A program made the position numbers and the translations under genes. The notes under the pieces are model-generated. The model saw only the letters and a program-made list of their open reading frames with translations, searched no databases and had not been told where the DNA came from. A stretch of 64,000 nucleotides of DNA from Caenispirillum bisanense (GTDB taxonomy: Bacteria; Pseudomonadota; Alphaproteobacteria; Rhodospirillales; Rhodospirillaceae): NCBI RefSeq assembly GCF_900230255.1, contig NZ_OCNJ01000001.1, positions 865,313 through 929,312 of the forward strand. The letters are read 5' to 3'. This document shows, one piece after another, positions 1 through 8,315 of this stretch (position 1 is the stretch's first letter; each line of letters opens with the position of its first letter).

Positions 1-732
1 AAGATCGCCTCGCAGTACCGCCGCTACGGCCTGCCCATGCCCGACCTGGTGAGCGAGGGCAACCTCGGCCTGCTGCGCGCCGTGCAGAAGTTCGAGCCGG
101 AGAAGGGCTTCCGCCTCGCCACCTATGCCATGTGGTGGATCAAGGCCAGCATCAACGAATACGTGCTGAGCCAGTGGTCGCTGGTGAAGATGGGCTCCGA
201 CGCCGTCCAGAAGCGCCTGTTCTACAACCTCCGCAAGGTGAAGGCGCAGCTCGGCCTCTACGAGGACAGCGACATGGCTCCGGCCGACGTCGCCCGCATC
301 GCCGAGGAACTGAACGTCGGCCGCGACCACGTGGTGAACATGAACCGGCGCCTCATGGCGCGCGACAGTTCGCTGAACGCGCCGGTGTCGGGCGAGATCG
401 AGACGGAGCGCATGGAGCTTCTGATCGACGACAACCCGAACCAGGAAGACACCTACGCGGCGTTCGAGGAACGCACCCTCGGCCGCCAGCTCATCAGCGA
501 GGGTCTCGCGGCGCTCAACGACCGCGAGCGGGAAATCATCCAGGCCCGCCGCCTGGTCGACGACCCCATGACCCTGGAAGACCTGGGCAAGCGCTACGGC
601 GTGTCGCGCGAGCGCGTGCGCCAGATCGAGAACCGGGCCTTCCAGAAGATGCAGAGCGCCATCAAGGCCGCCGCGCTGCGTCTGCGGGCTCCCATCGCGC
701 AGGGTCTTGACCTGCTGCCCGCTCCTGTGTAA
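1..732 (+). CDS. rpoH: RNA polymerase sigma factor RpoH (sigma-32), 5' end outside the window
   Basis: The reading frame is open from base 1 and ends with TAA at 730-732, so the N-terminus lies upstream of the window; about 243 codons are visible. Sigma region 2 is recognisable from the segment reading GFRLATYAMWWIKASI, which melts the -10 element. The RpoH-specific stretch WSLVKMGSDAVQKRLFYNLR follows. Region 4 carries the helix-turn-helix LGKRYGVSRERVRQIENRA that binds the -35 element. RpoH directs RNA polymerase to heat-shock promoters, and a candidate target (clpB) lies at the far end of this window. A strong terminator follows directly. Alphaproteobacteria often carry more than one rpoH paralogue; which one this is cannot be told from the fragment. 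Confidence 0.93.
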   Translation, partial: KIASQYRRYGLPMPDLVSEGNLGLLRAVQKFEPEKGFRLATYAMWWIKASINEYVLSQWSLVKMGSDAVQKRLFYNLRKVKAQLGLYEDSDMAPADVARIAEELNVGRDHVVNMNRRLMARDSSLNAPVSGEIETERMELLIDDNPNQEDTYAAFEERTLGRQLISEGLAALNDREREIIQARRLVDDPMTLEDLGKRYGVSRERVRQIENRAFQKMQSAIKAAALRLRAPIAQGLDLLPAPV

Positions 733-748
733 GGTCCGCGCACAAATC

Positions 749-800
749 GGGTTCCGGGTGAGGTGTTTTCATAACGCCTTGTTCCGGAACCCAATTTTTT
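749..800 (+). terminator. Rho-independent terminator after rpoH
   Basis: The arms GGGTTCCGG (749-757) and CCGGAACCC (784-792) pair perfectly. An inner stem, AGGTGTT (761-767) with AACGCCT (773-779), continues the hairpin with one G-T pair. The structure is followed by AATTTTTT, as expected of an intrinsic terminator. Confidence 0.85.
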
Positions 801-896
801 CAAGTCGATCAATGTTTGCCTAAGCACTGCGGCTCGCGCGGCGGCGGCATTCTGATCATCCTTTGAAACTGTCACCGGTTTTGGGGAGGGGTCAAA

Positions 897-2081
897 ATGA
901 GCCAGCTGTATAGCTGCACTGCGGAAGTCGTCGACGTCCTTCAGCCTGTCGATCCCATTCATTGCGTGCGTTCGGACGTGCTCCGGGCGACGGCGCTGCG
1001 GTTCGTGCAGGCGTTTCCCGGCGATGTGCTCTACGCCGTGAAGTGCAACGACCATCCCGCGGTGCTGCAGGCCCTCCACGAGGGCGGTATCCGACACTTC
1101 GACACGGCGTCCATCGTCGAAATCCGCAACGTGCGCAGCCAGCTGCCCGCGGCCGAGTGTCATTTCATGCACCCGATCAAGGCGCCCGACGCCATCGCCG
1201 AGGCTTACTACAAGCACGGCGTGCGGTCCTTCGTGCTCGATCACGAGGACGAACTGGCGAAGATCGTCGAGGTCACGCGCGGCGCTCGCGACCTGACGCT
1301 CGCCGTGCGGCTGGAAATGCCGCGCGGCCAGGCGCTCATGGACCTGTCGGGCAAGTTCGGCGCGCCGGTGCACGAGGCGGCCCGCCTGCTGCGCCAGTGC
1401 AAGGCGGTGGCGGCCAAGGTCGGCCTGACCTTCCACGTCGGCTCGCAGTGCGTCGACGTGCGCGCCTTCGGCGTCGCCATGGACCTGGTGGGTGAGACCC
1501 TGAAGCAGTCGGGCGTCGACATCGACCTGCTGGACGTCGGTGGCGGCTTCCCCGGCCAGTACACCGGCAGCGAGCCCGCCTTCGAGGACTTCTGCGACGA
1601 GATCCGCGCCGGCATCGCGCGCATCGGCCTGCCCGGCACCTGCCGCCTGCAGTGCGAGCCGGGCCGGGCGCTGGTGTGGGACGGGCTGTCGGTGATCTGC
1701 CGCGTCGACCTCCGCCGCGGGTCCTCGGTCTACCTCAACGACGGCACCTACGGCAGCCTGTCGGAGCTGAAGTACCTGGGGCCATGCTTCCCCATCTCGG
1801 TGATCCGCCGCCACGGCGAGCCGGTGGGGCAGGAGTGGGACGACTTCCAGCTGTTCGGCCCGACCTGCGATTCGGTGGACAGCATGCCCGGCCCGCACCG
1901 CATGCCGGCCGACATCCGTACCGGCGACTGGATCGAGATCGGCCTCATGGGCGCCTATTCCAACGCCCTGCGCACCCGCTTCAACGGCTTCCACGCCGAC
2001 CGCTTCGTGGAAATCCGCCACGAGGACGACGGCGGCAAGGTGACTTGGCTCGACTCCTACAAGGTCCGCAAGGTCGCCTGA
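897..2081 (+). CDS. Ornithine/lysine decarboxylase, fold-type III PLP enzyme
   Basis: The 394-aa protein belongs to the alanine racemase-fold (eukaryote-like) basic amino acid decarboxylases. YAVKCN near residue 46 carries the PLP-binding lysine, the HVGSQ and DVGGGFPG motifs bind the cofactor phosphate, and GPTCDS near residue 325 carries the catalytic cysteine donated across the dimer interface. The expected reaction is decarboxylation of ornithine to putrescine; lysine or a mixed specificity is possible and cannot be decided by eye. The ATG is preceded by a strong GGGGAGGGG ribosome-binding site at 881-889. The gene has its own terminator and faces a spermidine synthase gene 350 bp downstream, which supports a role in polyamine synthesis. 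No SAM decarboxylase gene is in the window. Confidence 0.88.
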   Translation: MSQLYSCTAEVVDVLQPVDPIHCVRSDVLRATALRFVQAFPGDVLYAVKCNDHPAVLQALHEGGIRHFDTASIVEIRNVRSQLPAAECHFMHPIKAPDAIAEAYYKHGVRSFVLDHEDELAKIVEVTRGARDLTLAVRLEMPRGQALMDLSGKFGAPVHEAARLLRQCKAVAAKVGLTFHVGSQCVDVRAFGVAMDLVGETLKQSGVDIDLLDVGGGFPGQYTGSEPAFEDFCDEIRAGIARIGLPGTCRLQCEPGRALVWDGLSVICRVDLRRGSSVYLNDGTYGSLSELKYLGPCFPISVIRRHGEPVGQEWDDFQLFGPTCDSVDSMPGPHRMPADIRTGDWIEIGLMGAYSNALRTRFNGFHADRFVEIRHEDDGGKVTWLDSYKVRKVA

Positions 2082-2110
2082 GGCGGGTGGTGCCCTGCGA
2101 CGAAAGACAT

Positions 2111-2149
2111 TGCCCCGGAGCGGCGGACGCTGCTCCGGGGCATTTCTTT
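2111..2149 (+). terminator. Rho-independent terminator after the decarboxylase
   Basis: TGCCCCGGAGC (2111-2121) pairs perfectly with GCTCCGGGGCA (2132-2142) around a 10-nt loop. The stem is followed by TTTCTTTG, so this is a convincing intrinsic terminator. Confidence 0.88.
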
Positions 2150-2211
2150 GCAGCGGATTGACCGCCGCGTTGTCTCCCGATCAAATGGCGGGGATCTTCG
2201 GGAGGTCGCTC

Positions 2212-2427
2212 ATGCATCACCGTGTCACCCTCACCTTCGCCGAGCACCATTTCTGGCGCCTTCTTCACGTGGTGGAGGCGGGCGACGAGGTCGAGATTCT
2301 GCGGGAGAACCAGACGTCCCTCCGCCTCCGGCCGTCGGGAGACGACAGGAGGCGGAGGTTCTACGGGTGGCGAGTCGTTGCCAGAAGGCGTCTCGCTGAA
2401 GCCTTGCATCAGGATCGGCGGACGTGA
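2212..2427 (+). CDS. Small hypothetical protein, possibly antitoxin-like
   Basis: A 71-aa reading frame starts at an ATG preceded by GGGAGG at a suitable distance; an in-frame ATG at 2185 is also possible. The protein begins MHHRVTLTF and has a segment VEAGDEVEILRENQTSLRL that faintly recalls the DNA-binding part of Phd-type antitoxins. The C-terminus is arginine-rich. There is no toxin gene beside it: the next gene, spermidine synthase, is convergent and ends 7 bp away. I do not recognise the family. The gene is supported only by its ribosome-binding site and by the lack of a better call for this interval. Confidence 0.35.
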   Translation: MHHRVTLTFAEHHFWRLLHVVEAGDEVEILRENQTSLRLRPSGDDRRRRFYGWRVVARRRLAEALHQDRRT

Positions 2428-2434
2428 CCCGGCC

Positions 2435-3289
2435 TCATCCCGCCAGGCGGGCGATCCAGGTCGGCAGTGCGAAGGCGGCCTTGTGGAGGGCGGCGTTGTA
2501 GTGATCGGTGGCGAGGCCGATGGCGTCGATGCGGCGCGCCACTTCGTCCTGCGGCAGGGTGCCGAGGTCGGTGCCGCGCGACGCCCAGGTCAGCGTCATG
2601 AAGCCGCCGATGTAGGTCGGCGTGACCGTCAGGTAGGTGCCGGCGTGCGGGAAGACGCCGCGCAGCTGCTTCATGGTCTCGGCCAGTTCGTCCTTCTGGA
2701 AGAACGGGCAGCCGTTCTGGAAGACGGCGATGCCGCGGTCCGACAGGGCGCGCTTCAGCAGCTCGTAGAACTCGGTGGCGAACAGCACCTGGGCCGGGCC
2801 GATGGGGTCGGGCCGGTCGGCGATGATGAGGTCGTAGCGGCCTTCCGCCTCGGCGCTCTTCAGGAACTCGAAGGCGTCCTCGATGTGCAGGTGGAAGCGC
2901 GGGTCGTCGAAGGCGCCCTTGTTGACGTGCGCGAAGTGCTGTTTGCAGGCCTGCACCACCTGACCGTCGATCTCGCACATGTCGACCTCGACGCCCGGAT
3001 GCTTGAGGCATTCCTCGGCGATGGCGCCGTCGCCGCCGCCGACGATCATGACGCGCTTGACGGCGCCGTGCTCGATCATCGGCAGGTGGCTCAGCATCTC
3101 GGAGTAGGAGGCTTCGTCGCGTTCGGTGATCTGCACGACGCCGTCGAGCGTCATGACGCGGCCGAGGGCCTCGGTGTCGAAGATCTGGATATGCTGGAAC
3201 TCGGACCGCTGGTTGACCAGCATGTCGCCCGCGACTTCCATGTGCTGCCCGTAGCCCTTGTGCAGGGTCTCGGAGAAGATGGTGGCCAT
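2435..3289 (-). CDS. speE: Polyamine aminopropyltransferase (spermidine synthase)
   Basis: This 284-aa protein is the usual length for SpeE, which transfers an aminopropyl group from decarboxylated SAM to putrescine. The SAM-binding glycine motif VGGGDGA is at residues 84-90, an acidic CEID follows, and the catalytic-loop aspartates are present in IIADRPDPIGPA. Most SpeE proteins known to me have DSSD or DSTD there, so DRPD keeps both aspartates but changes the two residues between. The C-terminal half retains YIGGFMTLTWAS, typical of the family. The gene is convergent with the decarboxylase, and the two presumably act in sequence from ornithine to spermidine. The amine acceptor could be another diamine. 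Confidence 0.9.
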   Translation of the reverse strand: MATIFSETLHKGYGQHMEVAGDMLVNQRSEFQHIQIFDTEALGRVMTLDGVVQITERDEASYSEMLSHLPMIEHGAVKRVMIVGGGDGAIAEECLKHPGVEVDMCEIDGQVVQACKQHFAHVNKGAFDDPRFHLHIEDAFEFLKSAEAEGRYDLIIADRPDPIGPAQVLFATEFYELLKRALSDRGIAVFQNGCPFFQKDELAETMKQLRGVFPHAGTYLTVTPTYIGGFMTLTWASRGTDLGTLPQDEVARRIDAIGLATDHYNAALHKAAFALPTWIARLAG

Positions 3290-3471
3290 CGTCTCGCGAC
3301 TCCGTCTCGTCTGGTTGTCTCGGTTGCGATGAGCGGCAGGGTATAGACCAGGCGCGGCGGCCGGTCACGGGAAAACGGCGGTGATCCGGGACGCGTGACG
3401 GTGGCAATGGCCTTGCCGGGATGGCGCAAGGTGCCATATCTTCTACGGCGTCGCAGGAGGGGGCGGCGCCG

Positions 3472-3858
3472 ATGCGGGTTTTCAAGACGAGGCCGTTCGC
3501 CCGGTGGGCGCGGCACGAAGGCATTTCGGATCGCGTCCTGCGGGAGGCCGTGGCGGAGATCGAGGCCGGTCTGGTGGATGCGGACCTCGGCGGGGGTCTG
3601 TATAAGAAGCGCGTCGCACGACCCGGGCAGGGCAAGAGTGGCGGCTACCGTATGCTCTTGGCGTGCCGACAGGGCGAGCGTATCGTCTTCGTCATCGGTT
3701 ATGCGAAGAGCGAGAAAGACAACATCGACGATCGAGAGCTTCTGAAGCTTCGTCTCTATGCCGGTCATGTGCTGAAACAGAGCAATGCCGACTTGGATGA
3801 AGCCATTGAAGAACGCAAGCTGATAGAGATCGACCATGCCCAGAAGTACGATTCTTGA
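3472..3858 (+). CDS. RelE/HigB-type toxin of a type II toxin-antitoxin pair
   Basis: The ATG at 3472 is preceded by AGGAGGGGGCG and gives 128 aa. The protein begins MRVFKTRPFARWARHEGI and contains LYKKRVARPGQGKSGGYRMLLA and FVIGYAKSEKDN, which are characteristic of the RelE-like toxin family Pfam knows as PF06296. Such proteins are usually ribosome-dependent mRNA interferases. The toxin comes first and the antitoxin second, as in higBA. The two reading frames overlap by 23 bp (3836-3858), implying translational coupling. An upstream in-frame ATG at 3421 is less likely because it lacks a good ribosome-binding site. Confidence 0.8.
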   Translation: MRVFKTRPFARWARHEGISDRVLREAVAEIEAGLVDADLGGGLYKKRVARPGQGKSGGYRMLLACRQGERIVFVIGYAKSEKDNIDDRELLKLRLYAGHVLKQSNADLDEAIEERKLIEIDHAQKYDS

Positions 3859-4141
3859 CGCCGTCTACGAGGCCGCCAAGGACCTGCACGACATCGGCCT
3901 CATTTCCGACCAGGACATGGCCAAGTACGACGACATTCGCCCGATCCCGGGGTCCTTCTCACCGGCCGACATCCGCCGGATCCGGCAGGCGTGTGGTGAC
4001 GACGAGCAGATGTTCGCCCGCCATCTCGGAGTCACCGTGGAAACGGTGCACAAGTGGGAAGCCGGCACCAAGAAGCCGTCCGGCCCCGTGCGCCGCCTGC
4101 TCGACCTGATCGACCGCAAGGGCATCCAGGCGATCTATTAG
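3836..4141 (+). CDS. HigA-like helix-turn-helix antitoxin
   Basis: A 101-aa protein whose second half is an XRE-type helix-turn-helix: FSPADIRRIRQACGDDEQ, then MFARHLGVTVETVHKWEAG, where the recognition helix sits. The N-terminal third (ILDAVYEAAKDLHDIGLIS) resembles other antitoxins of RelE-type toxins. It should neutralise the upstream toxin and repress the shared promoter. It starts inside the toxin gene. Its stop codon TAG (4139-4141) overlaps by two bases the stop codon of the convergent RimK-like gene (TAA complementary to 4138-4140), leaving no room for a terminator on either side. Confidence 0.8.
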   Translation: MPRSTILDAVYEAAKDLHDIGLISDQDMAKYDDIRPIPGSFSPADIRRIRQACGDDEQMFARHLGVTVETVHKWEAGTKKPSGPVRRLLDLIDRKGIQAIY

Positions 4142-5619
4142 GCCCGTGCGGCCTCCAGCCGGCGCAGGAACTCGCGCATGACGGCGCGGTAGAGGTCCAT
4201 GCCCAGCACCTGGTCCTCGACGTCGCTTTCGATGCTCGGGTTGTCGTTCACCTCGATGACCACGCAGCCGTAGTCGGTCGTCTGCTTGATGTCGACGCCG
4301 TAGAGCCCGTTGCCCATCAGTCCCGCCGCCCGCAGGCCGAGCGCCACCACCTCGGGCGGGGCCTCGTCGACCGGAATGGTGCGGTAGCCGCCCTGCTCGA
4401 ACCCGCCGCCTTCCTTGTGGTTGACGATCTGCCAGTGGCTCGTGCTCATGAGGTACTGGCAGACATACAGCGGCTGGCCGTTCAGCACGCCGACGCGCCA
4501 GTCGTATTCCGTCGGCATGAAGGCCTGGGCGAGGATGAGGTCGGACTTCTCCAGCAGCTTGCCGCCGACCTCCAGCAGTTCCTTGCGGTCGTTCACCTTC
4601 ACCACGCCGCGCGAGAACGACCCGTCGGGCACCTTCAGCACCATGGGGTATTCCAGCTCGGCGTCGATGGTCTTCAGCCGCTTGCGGTCGAGCACCCGGG
4701 TATAGGGGCGGGAGATGTTCCGCGCCTCCAGCAGTTCGGCCAGATAGACCTTGTTGGTGCAGCGCAGGATCGACAGGCTGTCGTCGATCACCGGCATGCC
4801 TTCCTCCTCGGCCTTGCGGGCGAAGCGGAAGGTGTGGTGGTTGACGTTGGTGGTCTCGCGGATGAACAGGGCGTCGTATTCGGCCAGCCGCGGCAGGTCC
4901 GCCTTGGTCACCAGCTCCACCGCGATGCCCAGTTCCTTGCCCGCCTTGACGAAGCGCTTGAGCGCCACCGGGTCCGACGGCGGCAGGGCGTCGGCCGGGT
5001 TGTGCAGCATGGCCATGGTGTAGCGCGGCGTCGTGCGGGCCTTGGGCGGCCGCCACTCGGTGGTGAGCATGCGCCGGAGCTGGTCCTGGAACACGGTCTC
5101 GCGCGACAGCGACAAGTCCTTGGCGCCGATGGTTTCCAGGTCCGCCACGTGCCACGTGCCGTCCTTGCGGCGGTCGACGTCGACCAGCAGCAGCGGGAAG
5201 CGGAAGCGGTCGTAGATCATGCGGCCCCAGGCCTCGAAGCGGTCGTCCTCGGCCTGGCCGAAGGCGACGAACAGCTCGAACGGGCCACTGGGCGCCGCCG
5301 CGCCCAGGCTCTTCATGCGCCGGTTCAGGGCGGCATCGAATTCCTCCACGGCCAGCTGCCACAGCGACTTGCGCTCCAGGCTCACCACCGTCTCGACCGA
5401 GGGGATGACGGTGTGGCCGCGCGCCTCCGCCAGCAGCGAGGCATAGTAGCCGAGGCCGAGGTAGGAGCAGTCGGGCACCAGGTTGATGACGCGGATCGCC
5501 TTGCCGGGGTAGGTCTCGGCATTGGCGATGTAGTCGCGCGGGCTGCGCACCAGCGGGGCGGCCAGGGTGTCGAAGGTGTCCGGGCGGCGGTCGGTGAGGA
5601 TGATGATCTCGTGGGTCAT
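4138..5619 (-). CDS. RimK-family ATP-grasp ligase with RLAN N-terminal domain
   Basis: The 493-aa protein starts at the ATG in 5617-5619, which overlaps the stop of the upstream GNAT/C39 gene in an ATGA. Residues 1 to about 250 form the RimK-like ATP-grasp N-terminal (RLAN) region, including LVPDCSYLGLGYYASLLAEARG. The C-terminal half is an ATP-grasp domain: MVLKVPDGSFSRGVVKV binds nucleotide and VIEVNDNPSIESDVED carries the metal ligands. ATP-grasp enzymes of this class form amide or peptide bonds through an acyl-phosphate. Neither the substrate nor the product is known to me. The coupled GNAT/peptidase gene suggests synthesis, acetylation and trimming of a peptide or a protein tag. The ribosomal S6 modification function of true RimK should not be assumed. 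Confidence 0.85.
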   Translation of the reverse strand: MTHEIIILTDRRPDTFDTLAAPLVRSPRDYIANAETYPGKAIRVINLVPDCSYLGLGYYASLLAEARGHTVIPSVETVVSLERKSLWQLAVEEFDAALNRRMKSLGAAAPSGPFELFVAFGQAEDDRFEAWGRMIYDRFRFPLLLVDVDRRKDGTWHVADLETIGAKDLSLSRETVFQDQLRRMLTTEWRPPKARTTPRYTMAMLHNPADALPPSDPVALKRFVKAGKELGIAVELVTKADLPRLAEYDALFIRETTNVNHHTFRFARKAEEEGMPVIDDSLSILRCTNKVYLAELLEARNISRPYTRVLDRKRLKTIDAELEYPMVLKVPDGSFSRGVVKVNDRKELLEVGGKLLEKSDLILAQAFMPTEYDWRVGVLNGQPLYVCQYLMSTSHWQIVNHKEGGGFEQGGYRTIPVDEAPPEVVALGLRAAGLMGNGLYGVDIKQTTDYGCVVIEVNDNPSIESDVEDQVLGMDLYRAVMREFLRRLEAARA

Positions 5620-6752
5620 GCGCCGGAAGAAGGCTCCTGCCCGATTTTGCGGATGAACACGGCGGCCTGCAGGCGATCGCGGCCGTAGCGGGCGACGCGG
5701 GCGAATTCCCGCCGCAGGATGGGAACGCTCATGCAGTCGCCGGAGGTGGCGCCGTCGGCATCGTCCACGTCGGGATCGTGGGCGTAGATCCGGTCCCCGT
5801 CGACGCCCGATATAATGACCCAATGTGGCACTTTTTCGCCGTGGATGCGCCACTGGCTGGTCAGCACCAGCACCATCTCGCCGTCGGCGTAGCGGCGGCA
5901 CAGCTCGTCCACGTCGAGCGCCCTGACGGTGATGGGAACGTCCGCCTCTATGCACTCCGCCACCATTTCCTGGTGGACGAGGCGCAGCACCTCCTTCTTC
6001 TTCTCCGACCGCACCGAGTTGAGGAACAGCGGCCCGCCGTCGGAGACGTGGATGGTGGCGGCATAGCCGCGCCGGCGGGCGGCCAGCGCCAGCCCGTGCG
6101 GGCCGCAGCCGCCGTGGCCGGAGGTCATGTAGATGGTGGTCGCCTCGCGCCACAGGCGGATTTCCAGCGTGCGGTCGAACACGGGCCGGTCGCGGTCGAG
6201 CGCCTGCATGGCCATCATCAGGCAGGCGGCGCCGCAGGTGAATTCCAGGGTCTGGGCGTAGAACGGCACGCCGACGTTGAGCAGCGCCGGGCGCTCCACC
6301 AGCGCCTTCTGCATGCGCAGGGCGTCGGCGAGGTCCTCGTAGTAGTGCTGGTAGACGGCGAACTCGCGGTAGCCCTCGGCGCGATAGAGCGCGATGGCGC
6401 CGGCGTTGTCCTGCCGCACCTCCAGCCGCATGACGGCGCAGCCCTCGCTACGGGCGGCGTCCTCGGCGGCCTTCAGCAGCAGCCGGGCGAGGCCGTGGCC
6501 GCGCATGGCCGGATCGACGGCGATGGAGTAGAGCCGCGCCAGCGACGTGGTGCCGCGATAGAGCACCAGAGCGTAGCCGGCGGCTTGGCCCTCCACCTCG
6601 GCGATCAGGCAGCTCATGTGCCCGTGGGTCAGCAGGTGGCGGAAGCTGCGGCGGCTGATGCGGTCGCCCTCGAAGCAGGCGTCCTCCAGCCGCACCAGCG
6701 TGTCCAGGTCGGCCGGAACGGCGGAGCGGAGGGCGGTGCCGGCGTCCTTCAC
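5616..6752 (-). CDS. GNAT acetyltransferase fused to a C39-like peptidase
   Basis: The 378-aa protein has two domains. Residues 8-150 are a RimI-like GNAT fold with the acetyl-CoA motif RGHGLARLLL near residue 84 and the C-terminal EGYREFAVYQHYYED. Residues 160-370 are a papain-like C39-family peptidase with a plausible catalytic set: Cys173 in FTCGAACL preceded by Gln, the His in VPHWVIISG, and the Asp in YAHDPD. The gene is translationally coupled to the RimK-like ligase through the ATGA at 5616-5619. No membrane segment is evident, so it probably acts in the cytoplasm. The pairing is known in other proteobacteria, where comparative genomics predicted peptide-metabolite or protein-tagging roles; I know of no experimental substrate. 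Confidence 0.85.
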   Translation of the reverse strand: MKDAGTALRSAVPADLDTLVRLEDACFEGDRISRRSFRHLLTHGHMSCLIAEVEGQAAGYALVLYRGTTSLARLYSIAVDPAMRGHGLARLLLKAAEDAARSEGCAVMRLEVRQDNAGAIALYRAEGYREFAVYQHYYEDLADALRMQKALVERPALLNVGVPFYAQTLEFTCGAACLMMAMQALDRDRPVFDRTLEIRLWREATTIYMTSGHGGCGPHGLALAARRRGYAATIHVSDGGPLFLNSVRSEKKKEVLRLVHQEMVAECIEADVPITVRALDVDELCRRYADGEMVLVLTSQWRIHGEKVPHWVIISGVDGDRIYAHDPDVDDADGATSGDCMSVPILRREFARVARYGRDRLQAAVFIRKIGQEPSSGA

Positions 6753-6818
6753 GGTGGGGCGTCCTGCGGAGAAGGGAAGGGGCGGTGGCGCCAGCCTAGC
6801 AGCCGCGCCCGCCCGCCG

Positions 6819-7673
6819 TCACTCCTCGCTTTCCTGCGCCGCGACGTAGCGCAGGCCCTGCAGGGCGGTCTTGAACCGGGCATCGGTGGAGCCGGCGGCA
6901 TAGACCATGTAGACCGGGCGGCGGAACCGCGGGGCGTCTTCCTTGATGTGCAGCCGGCCTTCCGCCAGATGGCGACGCACCAGGCGCATGGGGAAATAGC
7001 CGGCGCCGCCGTTCTCCAGGATGTACTGCAGCCCGAGCGGCCCGTGGCTGACGTAGAGCGGCGGCGTGTCCAGCGTCGGGAAGGCGTTGGAGTGGGAGAT
7101 GGCGAACTCCGGCCCCCAGTTGACGAACACGTAGTCGGGCGTGAAGGGCGCGGCGGTGACCGTGTCGGTGGACACCAGCACCAGCTGTTCCTCCATCAGT
7201 TCCTCGGTGACGAGGCCGATGCGGTGGCTCGGCGTGTACATGACGCCGATGTCGAGCAGCCCTTCGGCCAGCTGGCGCATGAGGCCGTCGGACAGGCCGA
7301 CTTCGGCGTGGATGGCGACGTCGGGCATGGAGGTGCGCATCCACGGGATCCACTTCAGCAGCAGCCGGTCCCACAGGGTGAACTGGCCGCCGATGGTGAT
7401 CATGGTCTGGAAGTTGTCGGGCAGGCCCACTTCCTGCTTGGCCTGATACCAGGCGCGCACCATGGTCTCGGCCGAGCGCTTGAACTGCTGGCCCGCCTGG
7501 GTGACCTGCACGCCCGCCTTGGAGCGGATGAACATGGGCCGGCCGAGCAGCTCCTCCAGCGTCTTGATGCGCGTCGACACGGTCGACTGCGTGACGTTCA
7601 GCCGTTCCGCCGCCCGGCCGAAATTGCCGGTGTCGAGGATGGTGAGGAAGGTGCGTGCGAGGTCGATGTCCAT
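6819..7673 (-). CDS. LysR-family transcriptional regulator
   Basis: A 284-aa LysR-type regulator. The ATG at 7671-7673 is chosen because the helix-turn-helix begins immediately after it: DIDLARTFLTILDTGNFGRAAERLNVTQSTVSTRIKTLE, in two motif halves. The remainder (residues about 90-284) is the periplasmic-binding-like effector domain. It lies 66 bp upstream of the GNAT/C39 gene on the same strand, so it may be cotranscribed with, or control, the ligase/peptidase pair. The 253-bp region on its other side, shared with a divergent small-protein gene, is where its own promoter should be. The effector cannot be guessed from sequence. Confidence 0.85.
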   Translation of the reverse strand: MDIDLARTFLTILDTGNFGRAAERLNVTQSTVSTRIKTLEELLGRPMFIRSKAGVQVTQAGQQFKRSAETMVRAWYQAKQEVGLPDNFQTMITIGGQFTLWDRLLLKWIPWMRTSMPDVAIHAEVGLSDGLMRQLAEGLLDIGVMYTPSHRIGLVTEELMEEQLVLVSTDTVTAAPFTPDYVFVNWGPEFAISHSNAFPTLDTPPLYVSHGPLGLQYILENGGAGYFPMRLVRRHLAEGRLHIKEDAPRFRRPVYMVYAAGSTDARFKTALQGLRYVAAQESEE

Positions 7674-7926
7674 GGGAAAGACGGTCCGGTCCTGATACGG
7701 CGCCTCTGCACTGCAGCAGGCAGCCAAGCGTGATGCCAATGGTTTACCGCAATGAGTTCGAGGTCATCAAATCATATCTCCAAAGCCCGCTCTGTGCCTG
7801 CATGCCGCAATGCGGCAGAATTGCTTGTTCATGCGCGATATTGATCATTGGCATCGGAAAAATTCGGTTTGCGGAACCATGCCGCCGTCTCCAGACTGCC
7901 GCCCCCGTCGGTCGGAGAGGTTCCCC

Positions 7927-8226
7927 GTGCGTCGCATCCTGCCCGTTTCCCTCGTCGCCATCGTGCTCGCCGTCGCCGCGCCGGCGGCGGCCGCCACCAC
8001 CCTGACCAACGCCGACGACCGGCCGCACGATGTCGTCATCGTCGACCGTGGCGACCGGGTGGAGCTGACCATCGAGGCCGGCGAGGTGATGGAGGGGGTG
8101 TGCGAGGTCTGCACGTTGGCACTACCCGGCGGACCGGCCGTCGAGGTGCGCGACGCCGCCCGGGCGGTCATCCGCGGCGGCGTCCTGACCGTCGAGGCCG
8201 CCACGCCTCCTGCCGCCGCCAGGTAG
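7927..8226 (+). CDS. Small secreted protein of unknown function
   Basis: A GTG at 7927, preceded by GGAGAGG, starts a 99-aa protein with a clear Sec signal peptide (RRILPVSLVAIVLAVAAPAAAA, cleavage after about residue 22, written here in part). The mature part is about 75 residues, with HDVVIVDRGDRVELTIEAGE and two cysteines in VCEVCTL. These might form a disulphide or bind a metal, although the protein does not match a family I know. It lies divergent from the LysR gene and 89 bp before the MFS transporter gene. The earlier in-frame ATG at 7810 would bury the signal peptide behind 39 residues and is unlikely. Confidence 0.6.
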   Translation: MRRILPVSLVAIVLAVAAPAAAATTLTNADDRPHDVVIVDRGDRVELTIEAGEVMEGVCEVCTLALPGGPAVEVRDAARAVIRGGVLTVEAATPPAAAR

Positions 8227-8315
8227 GGTGACCCTGCTCAACCAGGGGGTGACGGCGGGGCACCGGGCGCGTTAGTCTGCCAGCCCTTCGACCGCAACCA
8301 CCCCCGGGAGACTCC

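Noticed and set aside
594..2021. Long open frame opposite the decarboxylase gene
   Set aside because: It is antisense to rpoH and the decarboxylase, has repeated His/Arg/Val patterns typical of the complement of GC-rich genes, and no family motifs.
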